Positions 31,441 through 41,800 of a stretch of DNA of 64,000 nt are shown piece by piece. Source of the stretch: Macropodus opercularis (Eukaryota > Chordata > Actinopteri > Anabantiformes > Osphronemidae); the NCBI GenBank assembly GCA_030770545.1, contig CM061109.1:4216001-4280000 (forward strand). Reading direction: 5' to 3'. Numbering within the stretch: the first letter of the stretch is position 1; each line of letters begins with the position of its first letter. The position numbers and the translations under genes were made by a program. The notes under the pieces are model-generated. The model made no database searches and was not told where the DNA came from. It saw only the letters and a list, made by a program, of their open reading frames with translations.

Positions 31441-33712
31441 TCATTTTTCCATCTTGTTTCTGGTACAGGACTGCCCCAAGGCCCTGCTGGGAAGCATCTG
31501 TGTGAAGTATGAAAGGTTGATCAAAATCTGGATATGCCAACACTGGTGGGTTGGTTAGGATGTTTAGTAAATTCTCAAGGATCTGCTGATGTTCGTTCTT
31601 CCACTCCACAGGGGTGCGTGAGGGAAGCTGGTGGCCTTTGGTCCTTCCTTTTGAAGATTTTAGTTGCACCGCATCAGTTTTCACTTGAAGCAACTCGTAC
31701 AGTGGTCTTGCAATAGATGAGAAATCCTGCACGTATGCTCTGTAATAGCTTAGAAACCCAAATAATCTTCTGACGTGCCCTACTGTCTGTGGGGTCCTCT
31801 CTTTCAGTGCCTGTACTGCCTCTATGTCTTTTGGATCCACCCGTACACCCTCAGCGGAGACTAGCCGACCCACATATCTGACTTCTTTACGGAATAACTC
31901 ACACTTTTCTGGTCTCAGCTTAACCCCATGATGCTGCAAAGCCTGAAGCACACGGCGCAGCACCTCGACATGCTCTTCAAACGATCTGGAGAAGCAGAGG
32001 ACATCGTCCAAATAAGGGATGCAGCACTCATCCCTGAGTGTTTCAAGCATTTCCTCCATGCTCCTTTGGAAGGCTGCTGGTGCATTTGACAGTCCAAAAG
32101 GTATCCTGACCCATTCATATAGGCCCCAGGGTGTAGTAAAAGCAGTCAGATGTCTAGACCCCTCCTCAATAAAGCCTTGGTGATAAGCTTTTCCCTGGTC
32201 TAGGATTGAAAACCAGCTGTAGCCCCCTAGTGAGTCGATCAAATCTTGTATACGGGGAAGTGGGTGTCGGTCAGGCACAGTCTTTTTATTAAGGAGTCGA
32301 TAGTCAATACATAGACGTAATGACCCATCCTTTTTCCTTACACAAACAATCGGTGCAGCATAGGGTGACTGAGATTTTACTATCCATCCCTTCACCATCA
32401 GCTCCTGGATATACTCTTTTACTTCTTTGTACAGTGGTTTTGGAACTGATGCATAGGCCTTCTGTACAGGAACATTGTCTGTGAGTCGAATTGACATTTG
32501 AAGAGCAGGAATGCATCCAATGTCATCGCTACTGCGTGCAAACGCTGCAGTCTCCTCCTGTAGCATCTTCCCAACTATCTGTCGTTGTTCTGTGGTGAGG
32601 TGACTTAGATCCACCGGTGGTTGCCAGGCCTCAGCAAGGGGGTTGGTTGGGGTGATGACATTATTAACTTCAACCCTCGCTGTCGTACTCGGTGGTGAGA
32701 GTTGTGTCTCAGGTTTGCCTAGCTCAAGAACTTTAACTATTGGTTGTATGGAGCCTATAGGGGTCCTCTTTGGCAGAGTGATTTCATGCCTGGTGTGATT
32801 AGTAACTGGTATCTTGACATATGGCCACCTAGTGTTGTTTATTTCTAAGAGACCCTCCCCGACACTGAGCTGCGCTAGGTTTGGGTCCTCTTCTTGTGGT
32901 TCATAAAGAACAATGGGGTTAGACGTGTTAAAAGTAGGTGACACTCTGCAACGGACATGCATTGTCCCTCCAGCCGGAATGTTGACATTTTCTTTACCCA
33001 CCCTTACTGTTGCCATGCTGTGGTGTGATGACCTCTGGGCCTCTATAAAACTGACCATGGTCCGTACCTGCTCTTCTTCAACACCAAGTGCCCTTTTAAG
33101 GAGACTGACCACCAAGGCTTGTGCATCTGTCTCCGACTTTTGTCTGTCCACCATCTCTTGAAGTACATTAGCACCTAATAGAGGCTGTGGGAGTGGAAGC
33201 TGACTTACCAGGAAAGGGACTTGAATAGCAAGTTTTGGGTTGTCATTCCCTGTCAGGTTGACTGTTAGCTCCACCCATCCATCATATGGGATTGGCTGTC
33301 CATTTGCTGCACAAATGTCAAGGTTTTCCCCTGGGTCTAAGAGTTCATATAAAGGTCTGACAGGGAAGCTGGGAATAAACGTCTCTTTCCATAGCCTGTC
33401 GACTATACTCACTTGTGAGCCAGTGTCAAAAAGAACAGTTGTTGCAAACCCGCTGATGAAACAATTCAGCAGGCTCTTCCTCCCAATTAGGGGTGCAGTG
33501 TGAAGAGGATCCTCTGTAGCTGTTCTCTTTTCTTCACAGTTGTAGACTTTGTTACCTCGCTTCCGCTGTTGTTGTTTAGCTCTGTGACTTACGCTGCGGG
33601 ACTGGAACTGTGGGACGGCCTCTGGTTGTCCCTCAGCAGAGACCGTTCCTCGTTTCCCGACTGTCGAGGTCTTTTTAAGCAGCCTACTGCTCGATGCCCT
33701 GCTTCTCCACAT
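31376..33712 (-). CDS. gypsy pol: protease and reverse transcriptase
   Basis: This 778-codon frame overlaps gag and lies in its -1 frame. An aspartic protease has its LFDTG word at residues 94-98, acting as a dimer to mature the polyprotein. RT spans roughly 455-620, with FSILDQGKAYHQ at 501-512 and the YLDD catalytic box at 567-570. The RNase H start (FILHTDASQQGLGAV) lies near 735-750. The frame then ends at a stop soon after 31440 because of a frameshift. Translation would normally enter from gag by frameshifting near 33652 rather than at the frame's own ATG (33712). Confidence 0.92.
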   Translation of the reverse strand: MWRSRASSSRLLKKTSTVGKRGTVSAEGQPEAVPQFQSRSVSHRAKQQQRKRGNKVYNCEEKRTATEDPLHTAPLIGRKSLLNCFISGFATTVLFDTGSQVSIVDRLWKETFIPSFPVRPLYELLDPGENLDICAANGQPIPYDGWVELTVNLTGNDNPKLAIQVPFLVSQLPLPQPLLGANVLQEMVDRQKSETDAQALVVSLLKRALGVEEEQVRTMVSFIEAQRSSHHSMATVRVGKENVNIPAGGTMHVRCRVSPTFNTSNPIVLYEPQEEDPNLAQLSVGEGLLEINNTRWPYVKIPVTNHTRHEITLPKRTPIGSIQPIVKVLELGKPETQLSPPSTTARVEVNNVITPTNPLAEAWQPPVDLSHLTTEQRQIVGKMLQEETAAFARSSDDIGCIPALQMSIRLTDNVPVQKAYASVPKPLYKEVKEYIQELMVKGWIVKSQSPYAAPIVCVRKKDGSLRLCIDYRLLNKKTVPDRHPLPRIQDLIDSLGGYSWFSILDQGKAYHQGFIEEGSRHLTAFTTPWGLYEWVRIPFGLSNAPAAFQRSMEEMLETLRDECCIPYLDDVLCFSRSFEEHVEVLRRVLQALQHHGVKLRPEKCELFRKEVRYVGRLVSAEGVRVDPKDIEAVQALKERTPQTVGHVRRLFGFLSYYRAYVQDFSSIARPLYELLQVKTDAVQLKSSKGRTKGHQLPSRTPVEWKNEHQQILENLLNILTNPPVLAYPDFDQPFILHTDASQQGLGAVLYQKQDGKMSDWLWVPHANISRAKLSLPQR

Positions 33713-35040
33713 ACCAGACAGTGACTACAGTTTGTAACTCCTTGCTGTGCACAGTTAGTACAAATAAACACCCTACCCCTTCTTGTAACAGGTATCATGT
33801 TTGATGTAGTAGGTGTGTCACTGCTGTATATGGGCTGAGGATGAGTTTGTGTCTGGGGGTGACTTGGTGATTGCCCAGTCTTCCAATGAGCTGCTTGCTG
33901 GTCCATTAAGGCTTCAACCATGTGTGTGAGAGTCTCTACTTGGGTACTCAGTTGTTGCATCGTTTGTTTCTCGTTCTCATCAGTGGTTTGCTTTCCTTCA
34001 TCCACTCGAACATAATGAGCATGTGTTGTCTTTTGTTTTGGGCCGTGGCCCAGCCTACGTTGGTGTTCATTTTCATCACTGATTATCTTCATGACCTGGC
34101 TGAGAATTTCTTCATCAGTGACTTGGCTGTTCGTGAGGAGTAGTCTCAGTTGCTGTCTGATGTCTGTGTGTTTTGACCCAAGACCCTGGTAGATGGTATG
34201 GAGAAACACCTCCTGAATGGTTTGGGGGTCATACCGAATGTCTGCAACGGCCTGTTTCGACTGAAAGATGATTTTCTGTTTGAGTCCAATCATACGATAC
34301 AGGAACTGCTGAGGAGGTTCGTGTTCATTTTGCTTTGCACACATAAGCTCCTGGAACAGTTCTGTGCTGGCTTTCTCTCCGAGATGGGAACTGAGAAATC
34401 CTTTGATTTCACTTGTTGTGATTTCTTCTTTATTAATAAGCATGTCCTTAAAGGCACCTGGTTTTATAATCCTCAATACCCTTCGAATTACTTCCATCTC
34501 AGTAAAGCCCTCCTTAACTCCTTCGTCTATCTGTTTGCTAATACCACTATACGTGATGTCAGAATGGAGGTCTCCAATCTGTCCCCCATGTATTTTAAAC
34601 TCCCTCCGCTGGAGATAAGATAAATCCTTTAAGGAAACCATCGCTCCTGAGGCTAAAGGTAATGGGGTGTTACATGTTACTGGTGTATCAGTGTTCGCCG
34701 AGTGCTGTGGGCCCTGACCGGTCAATGGAGCACCAGTCCACGTGTCATGCACTTGTGCTGTCCCCTTTCTTGCAGTATCATGGTTCCCGATTATGCTGCA
34801 CACCAGGTCATTTAGTGACAGTAGTTGGCCCATCCCTTGGTCTTCAGATTTCAGTAACATTTCAGACTGCATATATTTAAGGATGTAATCTACACACCCT
34901 TCTTCGTCTGTGGACTCTAGCTCCTCTGCATGTTGGCTACTAGTAGCAATGTCTCTGGCCAGCACGTAGGCTTCATTGCCCGAGGGCTTGTACAAGTTCT
35001 TTTTAATGCACCACACCAGTTCCTTACGTGCTGTGGACAT
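33589..35040 (-). CDS. gypsy gag (capsid and nucleocapsid)
   Basis: This frame encodes about 483 residues from the first ATG (35040). The open frame extends upstream to 35208 but lacks an AUG there. A central helical region with many Gln/Glu/Leu residues fits a Ty3-type capsid. One CCHC zinc knuckle (CLVCGEAGHRAVGC, C-x2-C-x4-H-x4-C) near the C-terminus is the nucleocapsid RNA-binding motif. A second Cys pair (CTNCAQQ) precedes it. Gag assembles the virus-like particle that packages element RNA. Its last 124 nt overlap pol, with a GGGAAAC slippery site in the correct phase. Confidence 0.88.
   Translation of the reverse strand: MSTARKELVWCIKKNLYKPSGNEAYVLARDIATSSQHAEELESTDEEGCVDYILKYMQSEMLLKSEDQGMGQLLSLNDLVCSIIGNHDTARKGTAQVHDTWTGAPLTGQGPQHSANTDTPVTCNTPLPLASGAMVSLKDLSYLQRREFKIHGGQIGDLHSDITYSGISKQIDEGVKEGFTEMEVIRRVLRIIKPGAFKDMLINKEEITTSEIKGFLSSHLGEKASTELFQELMCAKQNEHEPPQQFLYRMIGLKQKIIFQSKQAVADIRYDPQTIQEVFLHTIYQGLGSKHTDIRQQLRLLLTNSQVTDEEILSQVMKIISDENEHQRRLGHGPKQKTTHAHYVRVDEGKQTTDENEKQTMQQLSTQVETLTHMVEALMDQQAAHWKTGQSPSHPQTQTHPQPIYSSDTPTTSNMIPVTRRGRVFICTNCAQQGVTNCSHCLVCGEAGHRAVGCLKRPRQSGNEERSLLRDNQRPSHSSSPAA
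33612..33658 (-). promoter_or_regulatory. -1 ribosomal frameshift signal at the gag-pol overlap
   Basis: On the minus strand the heptamer GGGAAAC (33658-33652) is phased G GGA AAC in the gag frame, a canonical X XXY YYZ slippery site. A 7-nt spacer is followed by an 8-bp stem (33644-33637 with 33624-33617, one G-U; extendable by two pairs) and a 12-nt loop. GGGAC in the loop (33632-33628) is complementary to GTCCC immediately after the stem (33616-33612). pol lies exactly in the -1 frame. The pseudoknot is uncertain because its last loop would be zero length. Confidence 0.8.
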
Positions 35041-35226
35041 GACGTTCCTGGTCTGATGAGACAGCAGTGCGGTTCCCTTGGGAGAATAAGGACACTTGTA
35101 GATTTTCTGTTCCTTCTCACGGACACCCACTGGTTGTCGTCTCAGCTGTCGTCTCGTCACTTCACGTTGGCCCTGTGGTTCTGATTGCGTTGGATCAGTT
35201 CCCCTCAAATGTTATGATGGAAGCTG

Positions 35227-35244
35227 ATCCCGGACGAGCCCCCA
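35227..35244 (-). other. gypsy primer-binding site for tRNA-Pro
   Basis: On the minus strand, six bases after the 5' LTR, the sequence TGGGGGCTCGTCCGGGAT is an exact 18-nt complement to the 3' end of vertebrate tRNA-Pro. It is the same site used by gammaretroviruses. This would prime minus-strand DNA synthesis. Confidence 0.93.
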
Positions 35245-35249
35245 CAATT

Positions 35250-35854
35250 TGTTACGAGTCCCAAGTCGGGTACCAGCGCAGCAAAGATGAAGCTGGGAAA
35301 CAGGTAACAATCAGGAGCAATTATGGATTGAAGCGCTCAGTTCACCTTCCCGAATAGCCTTTCTCTTTATTCATCTTTTCAACTAATAACAAAACATTTA
35401 CTTCACTTAATATAATTTAACTCTATTAGCAATGTAAATCAACAAAAAATAACTTATCACAAAAAGATGTGCGTGTAGGAGCCTAAATACTATTACTATG
35501 AAAAGCAAATACATATGGTGTCCGTCTGCAGGACATAGTGTAGCAGACAGATGACACGGCGCATGCGCTACTCGACACGCCATGCGTCTCACTGCTCACG
35601 TAGCGTGTAGCGAACTTCTAAACTCTAATTAAAGTTCATTGTAAGAGTGTACGTTCCCTATAAACAATTTAATAACATTCGCCGTACAAATATAAACTCT
35701 CTCTAATGTGGTTTTCATTAGTTTTCCACCAATTACTAACCTGGGAAACAGGTAACAATCAGGAGCAATTATGGATTGAAGCGCTCAGTTCACCTTCCCG
35801 AATAGCCTTGAGGTGGGGGCGGAGCTCCACCGCAAAAGCCTCCCTGGTGCAACA
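35250..35854 (-). repeat. 5' LTR of the gypsy element (right on the plus strand)
   Basis: TGTTACGAG at 35250 and GTGCAACA at 35847-35854 form TG...CA ends with a 4-bp inverted terminus. The 69-bp internal direct repeat recurs at 35293-35361 and 35741-35809. The base after the LTR is within a unit of tandem array B. Confidence 0.9.
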
Positions 35855-38800
35855 TTCATTCCGAGCAACGTACCCTGTAGTGTGCTTATCAGCAATGCAC
35901 ACGGGACACTGAAGGAGTCATCGCAAAGCTTATGATGTTATTATATCAGTCATACGCCCATTTTATTCAGATGGGACATCCCTAGATGTATGAATGCTCT
36001 AAAACATAAAATCAACTCAAATAAAACTAAATACAAGCTAGGTTTACCACAAAGTGACACAAATGAAGACAAAAAAAATCTGCTTTAAAACATAGGCCAC
36101 AATGTTGCTGAACTTTTTCTTACACATGTGGTCGATTCTCTTTAAACCCATTAATGACTTACACAACGTAAGACTTCAGTATCTGTAATATCCTACATGT
36201 AACTTCACTGTAACATTCACTGACCACTAAAGAAATTACAGAACGCGTCAGGTGACTAAACCATTTCACAGAGCTACACACACATTCTTCACCTACACAT
36301 AGTTGCTTCAGAACACTGGACTCACTCTGAATGGAGCGTCCGCTGTCTGCCTCCTGTCCCGGATGTCAGGCGGGAATCCAGTCCTGTTTCTGTGGAGCAG
36401 GTGGAACTTTTCCCTGGTGTCGGCTGTAACCATTAGTCTGGACTCAGGCGCCGGTCAGCAGACTGTCCATCACACTTTTATACTACAAAATAAAACCAAT
36501 ATAAATCAAATTAATCAAAATACAAGCTAGGTTTAACACAAAGGTACATGTAAGTAGACACAGAAGTTTTAAAGCTATGCCCAAATCAATGCTTTGCCCC
36601 AACCTACAGGGAACTCCTGTAATCTGTCAATACCCAAAGCATCTATTCTATACATTTGCACTTTCAGTCCAAAACCTGTTAACTAATGATCAGTAGCCTG
36701 AGCATCACAGAGAGGAGACTTGTTGGCTCTCGCCTCAACAATGAGTTTATGTTACAAGTTCAGAGGTTCATCGTAAAATACTGTGATGTAATTTCAGTTT
36801 GTATGTGATATAAAAGATGGTTCATAACACTGTACTCACTGTGAACGGAGCATCCGCTGTCCGCCTCCTGTTCCGAACATCAGGCGGGAATCCAGTCCTC
36901 CTTTTTCTGTTTAGAGGAACCTTTCCCTTGTGTCGACTGTAACCCTCAGTCTGGACTCAGGCGTCAGTCGGCAGACTGTCCGTCCAACTTCTGACACCAA
37001 GATGTCGTGGAAAAACCTTCTTCAAATGCTGGAACATACTGAGAAAACTAGAGGAGCATGTTGGTGTAATGAACCAGCTCAACGTTTAGTACGTGCTGGC
37101 ATGAGGAAGACATCCTACAGCGAACCACTGTCTTCTGATGGATGTTAACACCAGAGCTTCTTATATATTGTAACACAATGGTTTAGCCACCCCTCGCATG
37201 CTACCTGCTGTCTAAACGCATGTTCCATTTGGCCAACAGACCAACCTGGTAAAGCTTCTAACTTCCCCATTTTGTTCCCTGTGGTTGTGTAGATTCACTT
37301 GGGCCGGTGCTTAAACTTTCAATGGGCTTATCATTCACACAGGGGTTTTCACTCACACTGATCTTCCCATCTCATCGTATGGTTGGATCTTATCAAACAT
37401 ACTCTAACTTTGGGTGACTCTCTTCAGCCAGGTAGTTTGTATGACACATCCGTTCCGAGCAACGTACCCTGTAGTGTGCTTATCAGCAATGCACACGGGA
37501 CACTGAAGGAGTCATCGCAAAGCTTATGATGTTATTATATCAGTCATACGCCCATTTTATTCAGATGGGACATCCCTAGATGTATGAATGCTCTAAAACA
37601 TAAAATCAACTCAAATAAAACTAAATACAAGCTAGGTTTACCACAAAGTGACACAAATGAAGACAAAAAAAATCTGCTTTAAAACATAGGCCACAATGTT
37701 GCTGAACTTTTTCTTACACATGTGGTCGATTCTCTTTAAACCCATTAATGACTTACACAACGTAAGACTTCAGTATTTGTAATATACTACATGTAACTTC
37801 ACTGTAACATTCACTGACCACTAAAGAAATTACAGAACGCGTCAGGTGACTAAACCATTTCACAGAGCTACACACACATTCTTCACCTACACATAGTTGC
37901 TTCAGAACACTGGACTCACTCTGAATGGAGCGTCCGCTGTCTGCCTCCTGTCCCGGATGTCAGGCGGGAATCCAGTCCTGTTTCTGTGGAGCAGGTGGAA
38001 CTTTTCCCTGGTGTCGGCTGTAACCATAAGTCTGGACTCAGGCGCCGGTCAGCAGACTGTCCATCACACTTTTATACTACAAAATAAAACCAATATAAAT
38101 CAAATTAATCAAAATACAAGCTAGGTTTAACACAAAGGTACATGTAAGTAGACACAGAAGTTTTAAAGCTATGCCCAAATCAATGCTTTGCCCCAACCTA
38201 CAGGGAACTACTGTAATCTGTCAATACCCAAAGCATCTATTCTATACATTTGCACTTTCAGTCCAAAACCTGTTAACTAATGATCAGTAGCCTGAGCATC
38301 ACAGAGAGGAGACTTGTTGGCTCTCGCCTCAACAATGAGTTTATGTTACAAGTTCAGAGGTTCATCGTAAAATACTGTGATGTAATTTCACTTTGTATGT
38401 GATATAAAAGATGGTTCATAACACTGTACTCACTGTGAACGGAGCATCCGCTGTCCGCCTCCTGTTCCGAACATCAGGCGGGAATCCAGTCCTCCTTTTT
38501 CTGTTTAGAGGAACCTTTCCCTTGTGTCGACTGTAACCCTCAGTCTGGACTCAGGCGTCAGTCGGCAGACTGTCCGTCCAACTTCTGACACCAAGATGTC
38601 GTGGAAAAACCTTCTTCTTATGACAAATGCTGGAACATACTGAGAAAACTAGAGGAGCATGTTGGTGTAATGAACCAGCTCAACGTTTAGTACGTGCTGG
38701 CATGAGGAAGACATCCTACAGCAAACCACAGTCTTCTGATGGATGTTAACACCAGAGCTTCTTATATATTGTAACACAATGGTTTAGCCACCCCTCGCAT

Positions 38801-41800
38801 GCTACCTGCTGTCTAAACGCATGTTCCATTTGGCCAACACACCAACCTGGTAAAGCTTCTAACTTCCCCATTTTGTTCCCTGTGGTTGTGTAGATTCACT
38901 TGGGCCGGTGCTTAAACTTTCAATGGGCTTATCATTCACACAGGGGTTTTCACTCACACTGATCTTCCCATCTCATCGTATGGTTGGATCTTATCAAACA
39001 TACTCTAACTTTGGGTGACTCTCTTCAGCCAGGTAGTTTGTATGACACATTCGTTCCGAGCAACGTACCCTGTAGTGTGCTTATCAGCAATGCACACGGG
39101 ACACTGAAGGAGTCATCGCAAAGCTTATGATGTTATTATATCAGTCATACGCCCATTTTATTCAGATGGGACATCCCTAGATGTATGAATGCTCTAAAAC
39201 ATAAAATCAACTCAAATAAAACTAAATACAAGCTAGGTTTACCACAAAGTGACACAAATGAAGACAAAAAAAATCTGCTTTAAAACATAGGCCACAATGT
39301 TGCTGAACTTTTTCTTACACATGTGGTCGATTCTCTTTAAACCCATTAATGACTTACACAACGTAAGACTTCAGTATTTGTAATATCCTACATGTAACTT
39401 CACTGTAACATTCACTGACCACTAAAGAAATTACAGAACGCGTCAGGTGACTAAACCATTTCACAGAGCTACACACACATTCTTCACCTACACATAGTTG
39501 CTTCAGAACACTGGACTCACTCTGAATGGAGCGTCCGCTGTCTGCCTCCTGTCCCGGATGTCAGGTGGGAATCCAGTCCTGTTTCTGTGGAGCAGGTGGA
39601 ACTTTTCCCTGGTGTCGGCTGTAACCATAAGTCTGGACTCAGGCGCCGGTCAGCACACTGTCCATCACACTTTTATACTACAAAATAAAACCAATATAAA
39701 TCAAATTAATCAAAATACAAGCTAGGTTTAACACAAAGGTACATGTAAGTAGACACAGAAGTTTTAAAGCTATGCCCAAATCAATGCTTTGCCCCAACCT
39801 ACTGGGAACTCCTGTAATCTGTCAATACCCAAAGCATCTATTCTATACATTTGCACTTTCAGTCCAAAACCTGTTAACTAATGATCAGTAGCCTGAGCAT
39901 CACAGAGAGGAGACTTGTTGGCTCTCGCCTCAACAATGAGTTTATGTTACAAGTTCAGAGGTTCATCGTAAAATACTGTGATGTAATTTCAGTTTGTATG
40001 TGATATAAAAGATGGTTCATAACACTGTACTCACTGTGAACGGAGCATCCGCTGTCCGCCTCCTGTTCCGAACATCAGGCGGGAATCCAGTCCTCCTTTT
40101 TCTGTTTAGAGGAACCTTTCCCTTGTGTCGACTGTAACCCTCAGTCTGGACTCAGGCGTCAGTCGGCAGACTGTCCGTCCAACTTCTGACACCAAGATGT
40201 CGTGGAAAAACTTTCTTCAAATGCTGGAACATACTGAGAAAACTAGAGGAGCATGTTGGTGTAATGAACCAGCTCAACGTTTAGTACGTGCTGGCATGAG
40301 GAAGACATCCTACAGCGAACCGCTGTCTTCTGATGGATGTTAACACCAGAGCTTCTTATATATTGTAACACAATGGTTTAGCCACCCCTCGCATGCTACC
40401 TGCTGTCTAAACGCATGTTCCATTTGGCCAACACACCAACCTGGTAAAGCTTCTAACTTCCCCATTTTGTTCCCTGTGGTTGTGTAGATTCACTTGGGCC
40501 GGTGCTTAAACTTTCAATGGGCTTATCATTCACACAGGGGTTTTCACTCACACTGATCTTCCCATCTCATCGTATGGTTGGATCTTATCACACATACTCT
40601 AACTTTGGGTGACTCTCTTCAGCCAGGTAGTTTGTATGACACATTGGTTCCGAGCAACGTACCCTGTAGTGTGCTTATCAGCAATGCACACGGGACACTG
40701 AAGGAGTCATCGCAAAGCTTATGATGTTATTATATCAGTCATACGCCCATTTTATTCAGATGGGACATCCCTAGATGTATGAATGCTCTAAAACATGAAA
40801 TCAACTCAAATAAAACTAAATACAAGCTAGGTTTACCACAAAGTGACACAAATGAAGACAAAAAAAATCTGCTTTAAAACATAGGCCACAATGTTGCTGA
40901 ACTTTTTCTTACACATGTGGTCGATTCTCTTTAAACCCATTAATGACTTACACAAGGTAAGACTTCAGTATTTGTAATATCCTACATGTAACTTCACTGT
41001 AACATTCACTGACCACTCAAGAAATTACAGAACGCGTCAGGTGACTAAACCATTTCACAGAGCTACACACACATTCTTCACCTACACATAGTTGCTTCAG
41101 AACACTGGACTCACTCTGAATGGAGCGTCCGCTGTCTGCCTCCTGTCCCGGATGTCAGGCGGGAATCCAGTCCTGTTTCTGTGGAGCAGGTGGAACTTTT
41201 CCCTGGTGTCGGCTGTAACCATCAGTCTGGACTCAGGCGCCGGTCAGCAGACTGTCCATCACACTTTTATACTACAAAATAAAACCAATATAAATCAAAT
41301 TAATCAAAATACAAGCTAGGTTTAACACAAAGGTACATGTAAGTAGACACAGAAGTTTTAAAGCTATGCCCAAATCAATGCTTTGCCCCAACCTACAGGG
41401 AACTACTGTAATCTGTCAATACCCAAAGCATCTATTCTATACATTTGCACTTTCAGTCCAAAACCTGTTAACTAATGATCAGTAGCCTGAGCATCACAGA
41501 GAGGAGACTTGTTGGCTCTCGCCTCAACAATGAGTTTATGTTACAAGTTCAGAGGTTCATCGTAAAATACTGTGATGTAATTTCACTTTGTATGTGATAT
41601 AAAAGATGGTTCATAACACTGTACTCACTGTGAACGGAGCATCCGCTGTCCGCCTCCTGTTCCGAACATCAGGCGGGAATCCAGTCCTCCTTTTTCTGTT
41701 TAGAGGAACCTTTCCCTTGTGTCGACTGTAACCCTCAGTCTGGACTCAGGCGTCAGTCGGCAGACTGTCCGTCCAACTTCTGACACCAAGATGTCGTGGA

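Larger units (their letters stand above)
28132..35854 (-). mobile_element. Ty3/gypsy LTR retrotransposon, about 7.7 kb, minus strand
   Basis: Two LTRs of about 605 bp (28132-28735 and 35250-35854) bound an internal region with a tRNA-Pro primer site, gag, and pol in the order protease, RT, RNase H, integrase. This domain order defines Ty3/gypsy. No env-like frame follows the integrase. The LTRs differ at only about two positions that I can see (28315/35433 and 28329/35447 areas), so insertion was recent. pol is nevertheless frame-broken twice. The flanks carry no matching target duplication: the left flank is unique sequence, while the right flank is mid-unit of tandem array B. Confidence 0.95.

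Noticed and set aside
33612..33644. Certain H-type pseudoknot after the slippery site
   Set aside because: Loop GGGAC and downstream GTCCC are complementary, but the connecting loop across an 8-bp stem would be zero bases. A simple hairpin is the safer call.
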